This document shows positions 1-8,534 of a DNA stretch of 64,000 bases, in pieces. How positions within the stretch are numbered: the stretch's first letter is position 1; every line of letters starts with the position of its first letter. The notes under the pieces were generated by a model. It ran no database searches. It had not been told where the DNA came from and saw only the letters and a program-made list of their open reading frames with translations. Source of the stretch: Thermocoleostomius sinensis A174 (lineage in GTDB: Bacteria; Cyanobacteriota; Cyanobacteriia; Elainellales; Elainellaceae); contig NZ_CP113797.1 of assembly GCF_026802175.1 (NCBI RefSeq), forward strand, positions 2,333,026 to 2,397,025, given 5' to 3'. The translations under genes were made by a program, and so were the position numbers.

Positions 1-102
1 GGTAAACAATGCGAGTGCAAATGGGTGTAACACTGGATAGATGAGATAAATCAGTCATTCCCGATCGCGCTCTCTCTCCTACAATCTCTTCTACCAAATC
101 GG

Positions 103-486
103 TTAGTTTCGACGATTTGGGCCGCCTGCCCAAGGCGGCGGACCTTGCGATGGACGGATATTCATAACACTGCCGTCACTGCGAACGATCGAAAAGGCAT
201 CTAACTCGCCGCTTCGCCCTACTTCACCTGTCACAGTCAACTCTTCGCCTTCAGAAATTTCAATCTCTTGCCACCAGCGTGGCCCGGCATCGACAATGAT
301 TTGCCCCGTTCCATCATCGAGAATAAAATCATTGCCAACGACACTGACCACTCGACCGGAGAGAGTAATGCCGGGACTGCTTTGCCGAAGCTCGTTAATG
401 GAAGTTTGACGTTGAGCCAAACTGGGCATAGCAACGACTGGAAGCGTAGCTGCGATCGCTAATCCCAGGAAGATGCCAAATTTCAT
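103..486 (-). CDS. Secreted OB-fold protein (YgiW/BOF-like)
   Basis: The 127-residue product begins with a signal peptide (hydrophobic stretch about residues 4-20, cleavage likely after a PSLAQ-type site). A single small beta-rich domain follows, with the pattern SGRVVSVVGNDFILDDGTG and then a hydrophobic strand and a charged turn. This resembles the bacterial OB-fold (BOF/YgiW) periplasmic family, which binds small ligands or cations. The tail is rich in Pro, Gly and Arg. The ATG at 486 has a GGAG about 10 bases upstream. The gene stands alone, transcribed away from the PEP-CTERM gene. The fold is inferred from pattern; no substrate can be assigned. Confidence 0.7.
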   Translation of the reverse strand: MKFGIFLGLAIAATLPVVAMPSLAQRQTSINELRQSSPGITLSGRVVSVVGNDFILDDGTGQIIVDAGPRWWQEIEISEGEELTVTGEVGRSGELDAFSIVRSDGSVMNIRPSQGPPPWAGGPNRRN

Positions 487-959
487 GGGTCGTTTTCTCC
501 TGACTCGTGCTTCATCTTTACTATGACAAGAAAAAATGACATGAAAGTGTCAAAGTTAAGAGTGATGGATTGGGGTTAGTGACTGGTCTTTTGGTTGGAC
601 AGAATAGGCGAGTGATCAATAATGACGCCTTCCAGAATAATGACGCCTTCCAGTTTTCAGGCAGTTTTCAAAGAAAACATCCCATCGATCGAGCTTTTGC
701 TCCTTATCATTCATAAAAGCGTTATCGCAATTCGCTCTTTTATACGTATATACACTTAAGTTTAGTAGCTTATACTACTTAATATGCAAGATTCACTCTT
801 AAAGTGAGACGCCTTCACGTGTTTTTTCGAGTATGTCAAACCGTCTTTCGATCAAATATAAGCTTTTAAAAATTCAGTTAGATGCCGGATGCAAAAGCTT
901 AGCTTTAGAGGTAGTTTTTTATACAGAGTTATTTTTTGATTTAGTGAGTTCCAAATAGC
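487..959. other. Intergenic region with short repeats
   Basis: This is 473 bases without a credible gene, between two divergently transcribed genes for exported proteins. It is AT-rich towards the right. It holds an exact 18-bp tandem duplication at 618-653 and a small inverted repeat AGTAG-CTTATA-CTACT at 764-779. It probably contains the promoters of both neighbours, but no promoter is clear enough to place. Confidence 0.5.
618..653. repeat. 18-bp exact tandem duplication
   Basis: AATAATGACGCCTTCCAG occurs twice head to tail (618-635 and 636-653). A shorter 9-bp echo (CAGTTTTCA) follows directly. It is non-coding and most likely a replication-slippage duplication. Confidence 0.85.
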
Positions 960-1853
960 ATGAGCACTTCTTTCCTGACCAGAGTTTTTTCATCTACTGC
1001 GGCAACTGCTAGTCTGCTTTTGCTTTCGTCTTTTTCATCTGCTGAAGCCGCATCGTTTACCTTCAACACAAGTAACTTCACAGGGGCAAATGCAAAAGTA
1101 TCAATTACCCTAGATGATAAAGCTGCTGGAGAGGGCAACATTCAGTTCACTGTCAAAATGGCAGCCGATGCTACGACGATCGGTGACATTCGCGGACTGT
1201 TCTTTAATATTTCGGATGATTCGTTATTAAGCGGTTTGCGGGCGACAGGTTCCCATGTCACGACGACGGCTTATGGGGCAGGTAAAATTAGTTCCGTCGG
1301 CAAGGCCAACCTCAACGGAGATGGTGGAAATCATCTCTTCGACTTTGGAATTGAAATTGGTGAAAACGGGTTAAAGGGGGGCAAAGACGATATTCAAACG
1401 ACAACCTTTGTCCTTTCCCATACATCGCGTGCCCTTGATTTAAGCCTATTTGCCCAGCAAGATTTTGGAGTGCGGTTGACCAGTGTTGGAACAGTTGGAG
1501 GCAGTCGCGAATTAAGCAGCAAATTGGTTGGAACTAGTCCTTTACCGCCCATCCAGGTAAATCCGCCATCACCTTCTCCTAGCCCATCACCTGCCTCTCC
1601 CAGTCATAGCTCTAGTCCTAGTCCGAACCCCAGCCCTTCTCCTGTATCCTCCAGTCCGGCTCCTGCCCCGGCTCCAGTTGTAATTACACCTCTACCCTCC
1701 GCATCCCCGATGCCTGCGCCTGTGCCTAGCAGTTCTACTGAAATCCCTGAACCAAGTATTACAGCAGGGCTGGTATTGGCAACAGCCGGAGCAATCAAAT
1801 GGTTGAGGAAGAAAGGTGCAACAGTTCAAACAGAAACCGATTCGCTAGCCTAG
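960..1853 (+). CDS. PEP-CTERM surface/exported protein
   Basis: The 297-residue protein has an N-terminal signal peptide (about residues 1-31, ending SSAEAA). A beta-rich extracellular domain of about 160 residues follows, then a Pro/Ser-rich linker (about 193-258) built from repeated PSPSP and PAPAP units. At the C-terminus are a PEP motif near residue 263, a hydrophobic helix and a basic end (WLRKKG). That tripartite tail is the PEP-CTERM sorting signal recognised by exosortase in bacteria with exopolysaccharide-rich envelopes. No exosortase gene lies in the window. The globular domain is not recognised. The protein is probably cell-surface or matrix associated (inference). Confidence 0.85.
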   Translation: MSTSFLTRVFSSTAATASLLLLSSFSSAEAASFTFNTSNFTGANAKVSITLDDKAAGEGNIQFTVKMAADATTIGDIRGLFFNISDDSLLSGLRATGSHVTTTAYGAGKISSVGKANLNGDGGNHLFDFGIEIGENGLKGGKDDIQTTTFVLSHTSRALDLSLFAQQDFGVRLTSVGTVGGSRELSSKLVGTSPLPPIQVNPPSPSPSPSPASPSHSSSPSPNPSPSPVSSSPAPAPAPVVITPLPSASPMPAPVPSSSTEIPEPSITAGLVLATAGAIKWLRKKGATVQTETDSLA

Positions 1854-1869
1854 CAGCCTATCGACTCAA

Positions 1870-1922
1870 GGTGGTAGGTTTGAGCGAGACCAAACCCCAC
1901 CCTGAGGACAGCCTAACCACCG
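1870..1922. terminator. Inverted repeat between convergent genes
   Basis: GGTTTG (1877-1882) pairs with CAAACC (1891-1896) inside an outer arm GGTGGT-AGG that pairs with CCTAACCACC at 1913-1922. It sits at the convergence of the PEP-CTERM gene and tldD and slightly overlaps the end of tldD. A bidirectional terminator is plausible, but there is no clear T-tract. Confidence 0.4.
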
Positions 1923-3349
1923 CCAAAAATTTCTACCTCTGTAAACACACAAACAGGAGAACCGTGACCGACGCGAATGGCTTGGTTGGGTTCTCCTTTG
2001 CCGCAATAGGGCGTACCGTACATTTGCCAGGTCGATTCATCGCCAACTTGCGACAAGCGATGCCAAAATTCAGTAGTGGTCGATCGATAGTTAGGATTCC
2101 GTAATGTTTTCGTTAGTTGACCGTTTTCAATTAATTTGGCGTACTCACAGCCGAACTGAAACTTGTGGCGCTGATCGTCAATTGACCAAGAGAGATTCGA
2201 CTCCATGTAAACACCGTGCTCAATCGCAGCAATGATTTCCTCAAACGAGTTTGTTCCTGGTTCCAAGTTTAAATTGGCCATGCGATCGATAGGTGGACGA
2301 TTCCAAGATGATGCCCGAGCACAGGACACCCCTGGTATGCCCAGTCGTGCTTGACTTTCCAAACTGCCCAAGCCACGCAACAGTACCCCTTCTTTAATCA
2401 GATACTCGCGGGTAGCAGGAGCACCAATGTCGTCAAAATTGTAACTGGCAAATTCGCCCAGTACGGTGGGATTGAACGTAATGTTCATCAATTTAGAACC
2501 ATAGACCAACTGGCCAAAATCGCTGGGCTTCACAAAACTGCCGCCAGCGTAGTTACGCTCGTCGCCTAAAATTCGATCGAGTTCCAAGGGATGCCCAACA
2601 CTTTCGTGAATTTGCAGCATCATTTGGTCGGGAGCCAGTACTAAAGTTGAGGCGATCGTGGGGCATTCCTCAGCCGTCAGCAGTTCCACCGCTTGTTCTC
2701 CAATCCGTTGAGCTTGTGCCCACAGATTCACTTCCGGAAATAACTCCCAACCGCCTTGGTAGCAATGTGCTAAATGACCATTGTGGCTACGTTGCTGAAC
2801 AATCGCCCCCTCTTGCGCCGTGACCCCATAATGGGTTTCCAGCATGAGAAAGTGTTGATAGACATCAGAACCGTTGCTGCTGACGAACCAAGATTCGGTC
2901 TCATTCGTGATTGCCAGGGCATTCGTTTGAACAATCTGATCGGACACTTTTAAACTACGACAAAGACGAACGAGTAGATCATTCACCTCACCAGGTGTGA
3001 GAGCATCAAAAGGCTTCGTGAAAGGTGAGGTGTAGCTGCCTACGACTTTGGGACGCACGGTTGTCGTCATGGGATGAATTCCCCACCGACTGGCAGCGAT
3101 TGCCTGTTGATAGGCAGTTTTGGCAGTTGCATGAATGTGATCAATGTGCAGCGAATTCGTGGCAGCATAGCCGATTTGTCCATTGACCAAGACCTCGACC
3201 ATCACCCCGTGGCTTAGGGATTTGCCGTTATTTTGAGGCACTTCATCTCGAACAGACCGATACGCCATCGTTTCTTTGACAGCCCGCAACCCAACCCAAT
3301 CGACTGGAAGATCTAGCGTGGCGATCGCATGATTTAAATCAGAGTTCAT
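1913..3349 (-). CDS. tldD: TldD/PmbA-family metalloprotease
   Basis: The 478-residue product carries the HESVGH zinc-binding motif near residue 250, then LELDRILGDERNYAGGSFV. This is the signature of the catalytic TldD-type subunit. PmbA/TldE-type partners have lost this motif. The family acts with a partner subunit in proteolysis of small peptides and antitoxins and in maturation of some RiPPs. No pmbA-like partner is in the window. The longest open frame starts at a GTG at 3373; I prefer the ATG at 3349 (MNSDLNH), though neither start has a good ribosome-binding site. The fold is complete, ending with the typical Gly-rich C-terminus. Its cellular substrate cannot be read from context. Confidence 0.85.
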   Translation of the reverse strand: MNSDLNHAIATLDLPVDWVGLRAVKETMAYRSVRDEVPQNNGKSLSHGVMVEVLVNGQIGYAATNSLHIDHIHATAKTAYQQAIAASRWGIHPMTTTVRPKVVGSYTSPFTKPFDALTPGEVNDLLVRLCRSLKVSDQIVQTNALAITNETESWFVSSNGSDVYQHFLMLETHYGVTAQEGAIVQQRSHNGHLAHCYQGGWELFPEVNLWAQAQRIGEQAVELLTAEECPTIASTLVLAPDQMMLQIHESVGHPLELDRILGDERNYAGGSFVKPSDFGQLVYGSKLMNITFNPTVLGEFASYNFDDIGAPATREYLIKEGVLLRGLGSLESQARLGIPGVSCARASSWNRPPIDRMANLNLEPGTNSFEEIIAAIEHGVYMESNLSWSIDDQRHKFQFGCEYAKLIENGQLTKTLRNPNYRSTTTEFWHRLSQVGDESTWQMYGTPYCGKGEPNQAIRVGHGSPVCVFTEVEIFGGG

Positions 3350-3719
3350 AACTTTAATGATTTGGCAGAGCACTGAAGCGTGAGACAGCCATTATAGGCG
3401 TAAGACAGCCTCGGTTTTGTCACATGGCTGGCTGCTCTAGAGGGAACAGTTGCCCCAAATGGATAGCGTTTCAGATGTATGGCTTCCATGCCCCCGGCTG
3501 TCGCCGTCCCCTTAGTCAGGGGAGTATAGGGGGGCATCGGGAGATGTCACCAGGTTTGAAACACCGTCCAAATAATATCTAGACTATGATACCTAGACTA
3601 TATGTAGCCTTGGATACCTAGACTATATGTAGCCTTGATATGGGCATGAACCTAAACCAGCCGCTAGAGAAAAGCACCTCGTCCTTATTTTAACCAGTCT
3701 CCTGTGGGAAGCAAGCGAA
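3350..3719. other. Intergenic region with tandem repeat
   Basis: About 370 bases lie between tldD and cobO, both on the minus strand. It contains a CCCCT-tagtc-AGGGG inverted repeat near 3508-3522 and the 25-bp tandem duplication at 3588-3637. A minus-strand frame at 3346-3537 overlaps the tldD start and has no recognisable product. I see no RNA gene. Confidence 0.5.
3588..3637. repeat. 25-bp exact tandem duplication
   Basis: A 25-bp unit starting GATACCTAGACTATATGTAG is present twice in perfect tandem (3588-3612 and 3613-3637). A partial third copy (TCTAGACTAT) lies just upstream. It is non-coding, upstream of tldD and downstream of cobO. Confidence 0.9.
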
Positions 3720-4406
3720 CTAAAACTCGATGCCAGGTTGTGCTTTCACACCCTGTTCTCGAAACGGATGCTTAATCAGCGTCATTTCTGTCACCAAATC
3801 AGCCTGATCGATCAGTAACTGAGGCGCTCCGCGTCCTGTTAAGATCACATGTGAGGCGGCTGGTTTTTGCTCTAAACCTGCCGAAACTTGTTCTACTGAC
3901 AAATATCCTAACTTCAGCGCCACATTAATCTCGTCTAAAAGCACCAGCTTGAATTCAGGATTGCCAATAAATGTCAGGGCTTTGGCCCAAGCTTCGGTTG
4001 CTTTTTGCATGTCTCGCGATCGATCTTGGGTTTCCCAGGTAAAGCCTTCGCCCATTGCATGAAATTCCAATTGCTTTGGCCATAGGCTAAATACTCGCTT
4101 CTCGGCAGGCTCCCAACCGCCTTTAATGAATTGAACAATTGCCACCTTATAGCCATGTCCGAGCGATCGCAGCACCATTCCCAATGCGGCCGTAGTTTTG
4201 CCTTTGCCATTGCCCGTATGCACAATAATCAACCCTTTTTCCCGATTGCGTTCGGCTAGACGTTGCTCCTGGACTTCTTTGCGCCGCTGCATTTTGCGGT
4301 GATATTGTTCATCCGTGAGTCCGGGAGCGGTGGCCTCTTCATCAAGACGGGTGGCTTCTTGATCCTTTGATACATTCGAAAGAGAGTTTTCAGAAGTGGT
4401 AGTCAT
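3720..4406 (-). CDS. cobO: Corrinoid adenosyltransferase
   Basis: The 228-residue protein is of the CobO/BtuR/CobA family, which transfers the adenosyl group of ATP to cob(I)alamin-type corrinoids to form adenosylcobalamin precursors in the cytoplasm. It has the family P-loop GNGKGKTTAALG near residue 65, VQFIKGGW, the acidic LVLLDEINVAL segment, and the closing VILTGRGAP and TEMTLIKHPF segments. The first 50 residues are a charged, low-complexity extension. It lies 48 bp downstream of nadB on the same strand and is probably co-transcribed with it. There is no room between them for a cobalamin riboswitch. The ATG at 4406 is well placed. Confidence 0.93.
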   Translation of the reverse strand: MTTTSENSLSNVSKDQEATRLDEEATAPGLTDEQYHRKMQRRKEVQEQRLAERNREKGLIIVHTGNGKGKTTAALGMVLRSLGHGYKVAIVQFIKGGWEPAEKRVFSLWPKQLEFHAMGEGFTWETQDRSRDMQKATEAWAKALTFIGNPEFKLVLLDEINVALKLGYLSVEQVSAGLEQKPAASHVILTGRGAPQLLIDQADLVTEMTLIKHPFREQGVKAQPGIEF

Positions 4407-4454
4407 GGGTCGTTCAATTCCAGCAAAAAACTGATTAAGTTTACAGCAGAGCGA

Positions 4455-6167
4455 TTACACGGACCTTGATCGTCGCCAGGTTTGGTGTTCAACCAGCGTA
4501 TGCACTTGCCATTTCGGATCGACCGCAGGATAGTCCGATCGATAGTGTCCTCCTCGGCTTTCAGTCCGTAAGACTGCACTTTTGAGGATCAGATCAGCCA
4601 CATCCAACAAGTTGCGCGTTTCGCCCCACAGCCGCAGTGATTGGCTTAGGGTGGAAGAACTTAGTGATAGCGGCGCTCGATTCGGTGAATTGAGCAGGTG
4701 CACCAGCGTTTGGCTCAGGGGCAGTGCCATGAGTTCCTGTTTCCAGGTTTCAACCTGAGTGATGGCGGCATTGAGCGATCGATGTTCACGGCAAATTCCG
4801 GCACTCTGCCACATCAAGCGGGGTAACTCCTGTCGCCAATATTTAATTTGAGCCAGTTCCTCCAATGCTCGTTCCAGCTTGTTTGCATCTCGATCTGAAT
4901 CAGCATCAGAAATGGGATCTGGCGGCAAATCAGATAATTCCAGCGATCGCAGTTGCGCCCCAAACACCAAACACTCCAAAAGAGAGTTACTAGCCAGACG
5001 ATTGGCTCCATGGACTCCGGTGCTGGCGGTTTCGCCAACGGCATACAGTCCAGCAAGGGTCGTGCGACTAAGGGTATCGGTAGTGATACCGCCCATCCAA
5101 TAGTGAGCAGCGGGGGCAACAGGAATTGGTTCCTGTAGCACATCTATTCCCCAGGTTTGACAGACGTGAATAATATTAGGAAAACGCCGACGTACGGTTT
5201 CTGGAGCGATCGGACGCAGATCAAGCCAGACATGGGCAGTAGTTGGATCGGGGGTGGTTTGCTGCAAGTGGTTGAAGATGGCACGGCTGACGACGTCTCT
5301 AGGAGCTAATTCACCTGCTGGATGATAGTCAAACGCAAACCGCTTGCCTTGGGCATCAATTAAATGCGCTCCTTCGCCCCGAACCGCTTCGCTGATCAGA
5401 AAACGCGGAGCACCTGGTTTTGTCAGGGCTGTGGGATGAAACTGAAAAAACTCTAGATCGCGGAGTTGCGCACCAGCTCGCCATGCCATTGCCACGCCAT
5501 CCCCCGTGCTGAGAGCAGGATTTGTAGTTTGGGCAAATACCTGTCCTCCCCCTCCTGTGGCTAGCACCACCGCTTTAGCCGTCAGCCATCGGATTTCGTT
5601 GGACTGAACAACGATCACACCTCGACAGCGTGGTTCCGCCTGCCGATCGCCCCCTTGACAACTCACCCACAAATCCAACACAAAGGCTTGTGGCAAAACC
5701 CGAATATTAGGACGGTTCAGCACATGAGCTTGCAGCGTCGTCACCATTGCCCGCCCGGTGGTATCTGCTGCATGAAGCACCCGCCGACGGGAATGGGCCG
5801 CCTCCAGGGTCAGAGCCAACGAATCGCCATGCCGATCGAACGCGACGCCCATATTGACCAACGACTGGACACATTGAGGAGCTTGCTCGACTAACAGGTT
5901 GACGGCCTCGACATCGCACAATCCGGCTCCAGCTTTCAGCGTGTCTTCTACATGTAGCACAGGAGAATCATCGGGGGCGATCGCTGCCGCAATGCCTCCT
6001 TGGGCCCAGTCACTTGCCGACAACGCCAGTGTATCTTTCGTGATTAAACCCACACGATAGTGGTCAGGCAAGCAAAGGGCAGCATAAAGTCCAGCGGCTC
6101 CACCGCCAATCACCAAAACATCAAACAACTGAGACGTTGCAGTCGAGGGTACAGAAATGGCAACCAA
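4455..6167 (-). CDS. nadB: L-aspartate oxidase
   Basis: The 570-residue flavoprotein oxidises L-aspartate to iminoaspartate, the first step of de novo NAD synthesis. The N-terminal FAD dinucleotide-binding motif VIGGGAAGLYAAL is at about residues 19-31. DWAQGGIAAA, the HTAD-like HAADTTGRAM segment, RGEGAHLIDAQGKRF and RLASNSLLECLVFG follow, all family hallmarks. A helical C-terminal domain carries the usual Arg-rich end. The only usable start is a TTG at 6167, with AGGA seven bases upstream; the frame is closed by a stop four codons further up. It is the promoter-proximal gene of a likely nadB-cobO unit. Confidence 0.93.
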   Translation of the reverse strand: MVAISVPSTATSQLFDVLVIGGGAAGLYAALCLPDHYRVGLITKDTLALSASDWAQGGIAAAIAPDDSPVLHVEDTLKAGAGLCDVEAVNLLVEQAPQCVQSLVNMGVAFDRHGDSLALTLEAAHSRRRVLHAADTTGRAMVTTLQAHVLNRPNIRVLPQAFVLDLWVSCQGGDRQAEPRCRGVIVVQSNEIRWLTAKAVVLATGGGGQVFAQTTNPALSTGDGVAMAWRAGAQLRDLEFFQFHPTALTKPGAPRFLISEAVRGEGAHLIDAQGKRFAFDYHPAGELAPRDVVSRAIFNHLQQTTPDPTTAHVWLDLRPIAPETVRRRFPNIIHVCQTWGIDVLQEPIPVAPAAHYWMGGITTDTLSRTTLAGLYAVGETASTGVHGANRLASNSLLECLVFGAQLRSLELSDLPPDPISDADSDRDANKLERALEELAQIKYWRQELPRLMWQSAGICREHRSLNAAITQVETWKQELMALPLSQTLVHLLNSPNRAPLSLSSSTLSQSLRLWGETRNLLDVADLILKSAVLRTESRGGHYRSDYPAVDPKWQVHTLVEHQTWRRSRSV

Positions 6168-6280
6168 TGGAACATCCTATGTAGAGAGCAAAACAGGGTA
6201 GTACCACAGTTTAATCCATAGATTTAATCAATGTGAGTCAATCAAAATCTGTAAGCGAACAGCCGCGACTCACACCAGAA

Positions 6281-6313
6281 CCAAATAAAAACAGAGTCCG
6301 CCGGAGCGGACTC
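6281..6313 (-). terminator. Rho-independent terminator of psbU
   Basis: On the minus strand, GAGTCCGC and GCGGACTC form a perfect 8-bp stem with a 4-base loop (6294-6313). The stem is followed directly by TGTTTTTATTT. It lies about 100 bases after the psbU stop and is oriented to end psbU transcription before nadB. Confidence 0.85.
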
Positions 6314-6415
6314 GTGGAACTGCTCGTAGAACTGTAGGATGAAAATGCTTGAAATCAGGCCTAGCTTTAAACCTAAGAACTGGAAAAAGTTTCTAATGAG
6401 CAACGACTTACAGCG

Positions 6416-6844
6416 TTATCGATAAATGCCATTGTTGAATCGATCGCCTCCTTCTACCAGAGCATCTTCTGGAGGAGTCACCGTAAAGTTGCCTAAATTA
6501 GCTTGCAGTACTTGTTTTTGTCGATCGGTTAAACCGGGCATATCCAGCACATCTTCTACGTGCTCAAACGGAGCATATTTGAGGATTTGGCGAGCCAAGG
6601 TTGGATATAAACCTGGGTAATCCATAAATGCACGGACATTCGTATTATTTAAATCAATTTTTTGACCAAACTCAGTGCTGAGCTTATCGTCCATAACATT
6701 ACGAAATTCTGCCAGCACGGTGGGCGATGTCTTGAAGGATAGTGTGCTTAAGTTGGCTGCCATGGCTGACTGACCTTGCCCAAACCAACCCAAGCTGCTA
6801 ATCATCAACCCCAACGCCATGATGATACTAACCAGCCGTCTCAT
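6416..6844 (-). CDS. psbU: Photosystem II 12 kDa extrinsic protein PsbU
   Basis: The product is a 142-residue precursor of the lumenal PsbU subunit, which stabilises the manganese cluster of photosystem II. The signal peptide ([20 protein letters not shown] ... SAMAA) directs export to the thylakoid lumen. The mature part carries the paired helix-hairpin-helix-like segments typical of Psb[11 protein letters not shown]-type, [13 protein letters not shown] and [20 protein letters not shown]. The open frame extends 13 codons further (to 6883), but the ATG at 6844 has a strong GGGAGGG about 9 bases upstream and gives a proper signal peptide. It is transcribed alone and closed by the hairpin at 6281-6313. 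Confidence 0.95.
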   Translation of the reverse strand: MRRLVSIIMALGLMISSLGWFGQGQSAMAANLSTLSFKTSPTVLAEFRNVMDDKLSTEFGQKIDLNNTNVRAFMDYPGLYPTLARQILKYAPFEHVEDVLDMPGLTDRQKQVLQANLGNFTVTPPEDALVEGGDRFNNGIYR

Positions 6845-7061
6845 CCGTAAGATCCCTCCCAATTTCAGCGAATCAAACTTCATATACCGCTCGAATACAC
6901 AGCTTATATTTAGAGACTACCACTGAAAGGGGTATAAGTAATGCAGAATGCGCGAGTATGCTCGATACAACAGAGTTTGATTTGCCTTTTCATCGGTATC
7001 TACCCAGTGATCAAATTACCGTCGCCTGTAGGATTAAGGAATGTACACCCGTTGGAGCCGT

Positions 7062-7856
7062 ATGAATTTGGAGCAGAATTCCTCGTTGCCCTCAGTTTCG
7101 CGCCGCCGATTCATCAGCAAAGTGCTTGGCTCGGCAGTACAGTTATGGCTTCGATCGCAAGTAGAATCGGCAGAGACCTTACAGGTTCAGATTGAGGGGG
7201 GCGATTGGCAGATTTTATCGGGATATATCCCTACGGTAACAATCGCTGCTGAGGACGTGGTTTATCAAGGCATTGCTCTCCATCAAATTTTTCTGAGAGG
7301 AACAGACATTCGAGTCAATTTAAAGGATGTTTTGCAGGGCAAACCGCTACAACTCCTGGATGTTGTTCCTGTGCAGGCAGAAGCAACGCTGAATCAAGCT
7401 GGGATCAATACTTCGCTGCGATCTCCCCAGTTGGCAAGTACTATCAAAGCGTTGGTGATAGAGTGGCTGCGGTTGTCAGCCGAGGAATTGCCTACGGCTC
7501 TTCAGTTGCTGTTACGAACCAATCCGATCGAGGTAGAACAGCCTCAACTGGCTTTCCATGGTGGACACCTGCGACTTTGGGGACGACTAGTTGCCAACGG
7601 TTCAGCATCTCAACCCTTACAACCCCAAGACCGATCGCAGCCGTTTGCCATCAAGACGGGCCTGAACGTGATCGAGCGATCGAAGATTCAACTTGATCAG
7701 CCACAATGGCTTTCCCACCCTAACGCCATACAGGGAGAAGATTTGTCAACCTTACAGAATTTTGAAATCGATCTGGGCACAGATGTCTGTATCCACAGAC
7801 TTAGCCTGGAAGCCGGGCGACTTGTTTGCGGTGGCATCATCAACGTGATTCCCTAA
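7062..7856 (+). CDS. LmeA-like phospholipid-binding protein (DUF2993)
   Basis: The 264-residue protein fits the DUF2993/LmeA pattern common in cyanobacteria: RFISKVLGSAVQLWLRSQVE, then IEGGDWQILSGYIPTVTIAA and the VVYQGIALHQI strands. The family is thought to bind lipids at the membrane; the mycobacterial LmeA acts in envelope lipomannan elongation. No catalytic residues or signal peptide are evident. The ATG at 7062 has GGAG five bases upstream and is preferred over the ATG at 7041. The gene is divergent from psbU. Confidence 0.75.
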   Translation: MNLEQNSSLPSVSRRRFISKVLGSAVQLWLRSQVESAETLQVQIEGGDWQILSGYIPTVTIAAEDVVYQGIALHQIFLRGTDIRVNLKDVLQGKPLQLLDVVPVQAEATLNQAGINTSLRSPQLASTIKALVIEWLRLSAEELPTALQLLLRTNPIEVEQPQLAFHGGHLRLWGRLVANGSASQPLQPQDRSQPFAIKTGLNVIERSKIQLDQPQWLSHPNAIQGEDLSTLQNFEIDLGTDVCIHRLSLEAGRLVCGGIINVIP

Positions 7857-7886
7857 TAGGCAGTCTGTCCTAGACAGTTGGTTGCA

Positions 7887-8234
7887 TCACACATCGTAGT
7901 TCAGCAAAAACTCGAACTCTGCTCTCAAGGCCTCTACATCTCCCACCCTAGCCACCAATAAATTCTCGGTTCCAGCCTCGCTTAGTCGCTGTTTCCAATG
8001 AGAGATTTGATCGGCGTTGTTCAGCCAAAAATTAATGACGCTATCAACAATGCGATCGAGCCGCCAATTTTGACGCATGGGCAAGTCTTCAATCGAAGTG
8101 ATGAATGCATCTAGGGTGCATTGATAGCTTCCCAAGTACTCTGCACCCGCATGGCGTTGCTGTCGAATGGCCTGTTGATGATTAAAAAATTCTAAAACAG
8201 GCGATACTCCAACAATTTCAAACGAGTATTCCAT
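7887..8234 (-). CDS. Conserved hypothetical protein, 115 aa
   Basis: This is a soluble 115-residue protein starting MEYSFEIVGVSPVLEFFNHQQ, with no signal peptide or membrane segment. The first part looks mixed alpha/beta and the second helical, and the composition is ordinary coding. I do not recognise the family. The ATG at 8234 has AGAGG six bases upstream, which supports it as a real gene. It converges on the LmeA-like gene, 30 bp away. Confidence 0.65.
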   Translation of the reverse strand: MEYSFEIVGVSPVLEFFNHQQAIRQQRHAGAEYLGSYQCTLDAFITSIEDLPMRQNWRLDRIVDSVINFWLNNADQISHWKQRLSEAGTENLLVARVGDVEALRAEFEFLLNYDV

Positions 8235-8534
8235 ATGCGCCTCTATTCTGTTTTGATCGATACAAATTCAGATGAAGTTTCCTAACTCAGAAACACGTTT
8301 AATTGTGAATGTTTGAGCAATCTTAACAAGATTGGGTAGAAAGATCGGGATGTTTAAACATAATTTTTCATCTTGTCGATCGTCAGATCTGTAGCGCTAA
8401 TTGCAAACGGATTGCAGTACCAGATTTAATTGGTATTGGCCATGTGATATGGTAGTTTTTGATTTCAATCTCCCGTTCATCGTAGGCTATGCTGAGTAAA
8501 TCTCCTCTGGTGCAGGTGCAGCAGTCGCATCGGT

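Noticed and set aside
1799-2104. 101-codon plus-strand frame overlapping the PEP-CTERM and tldD genes
   Set aside because: It overlaps two strong genes in other frames and has no recognisable domain.
4407-4454. Cobalamin riboswitch before cobO
   Set aside because: Only 48 bases separate it from nadB, far too short for that RNA, and no B12-box motif is seen.
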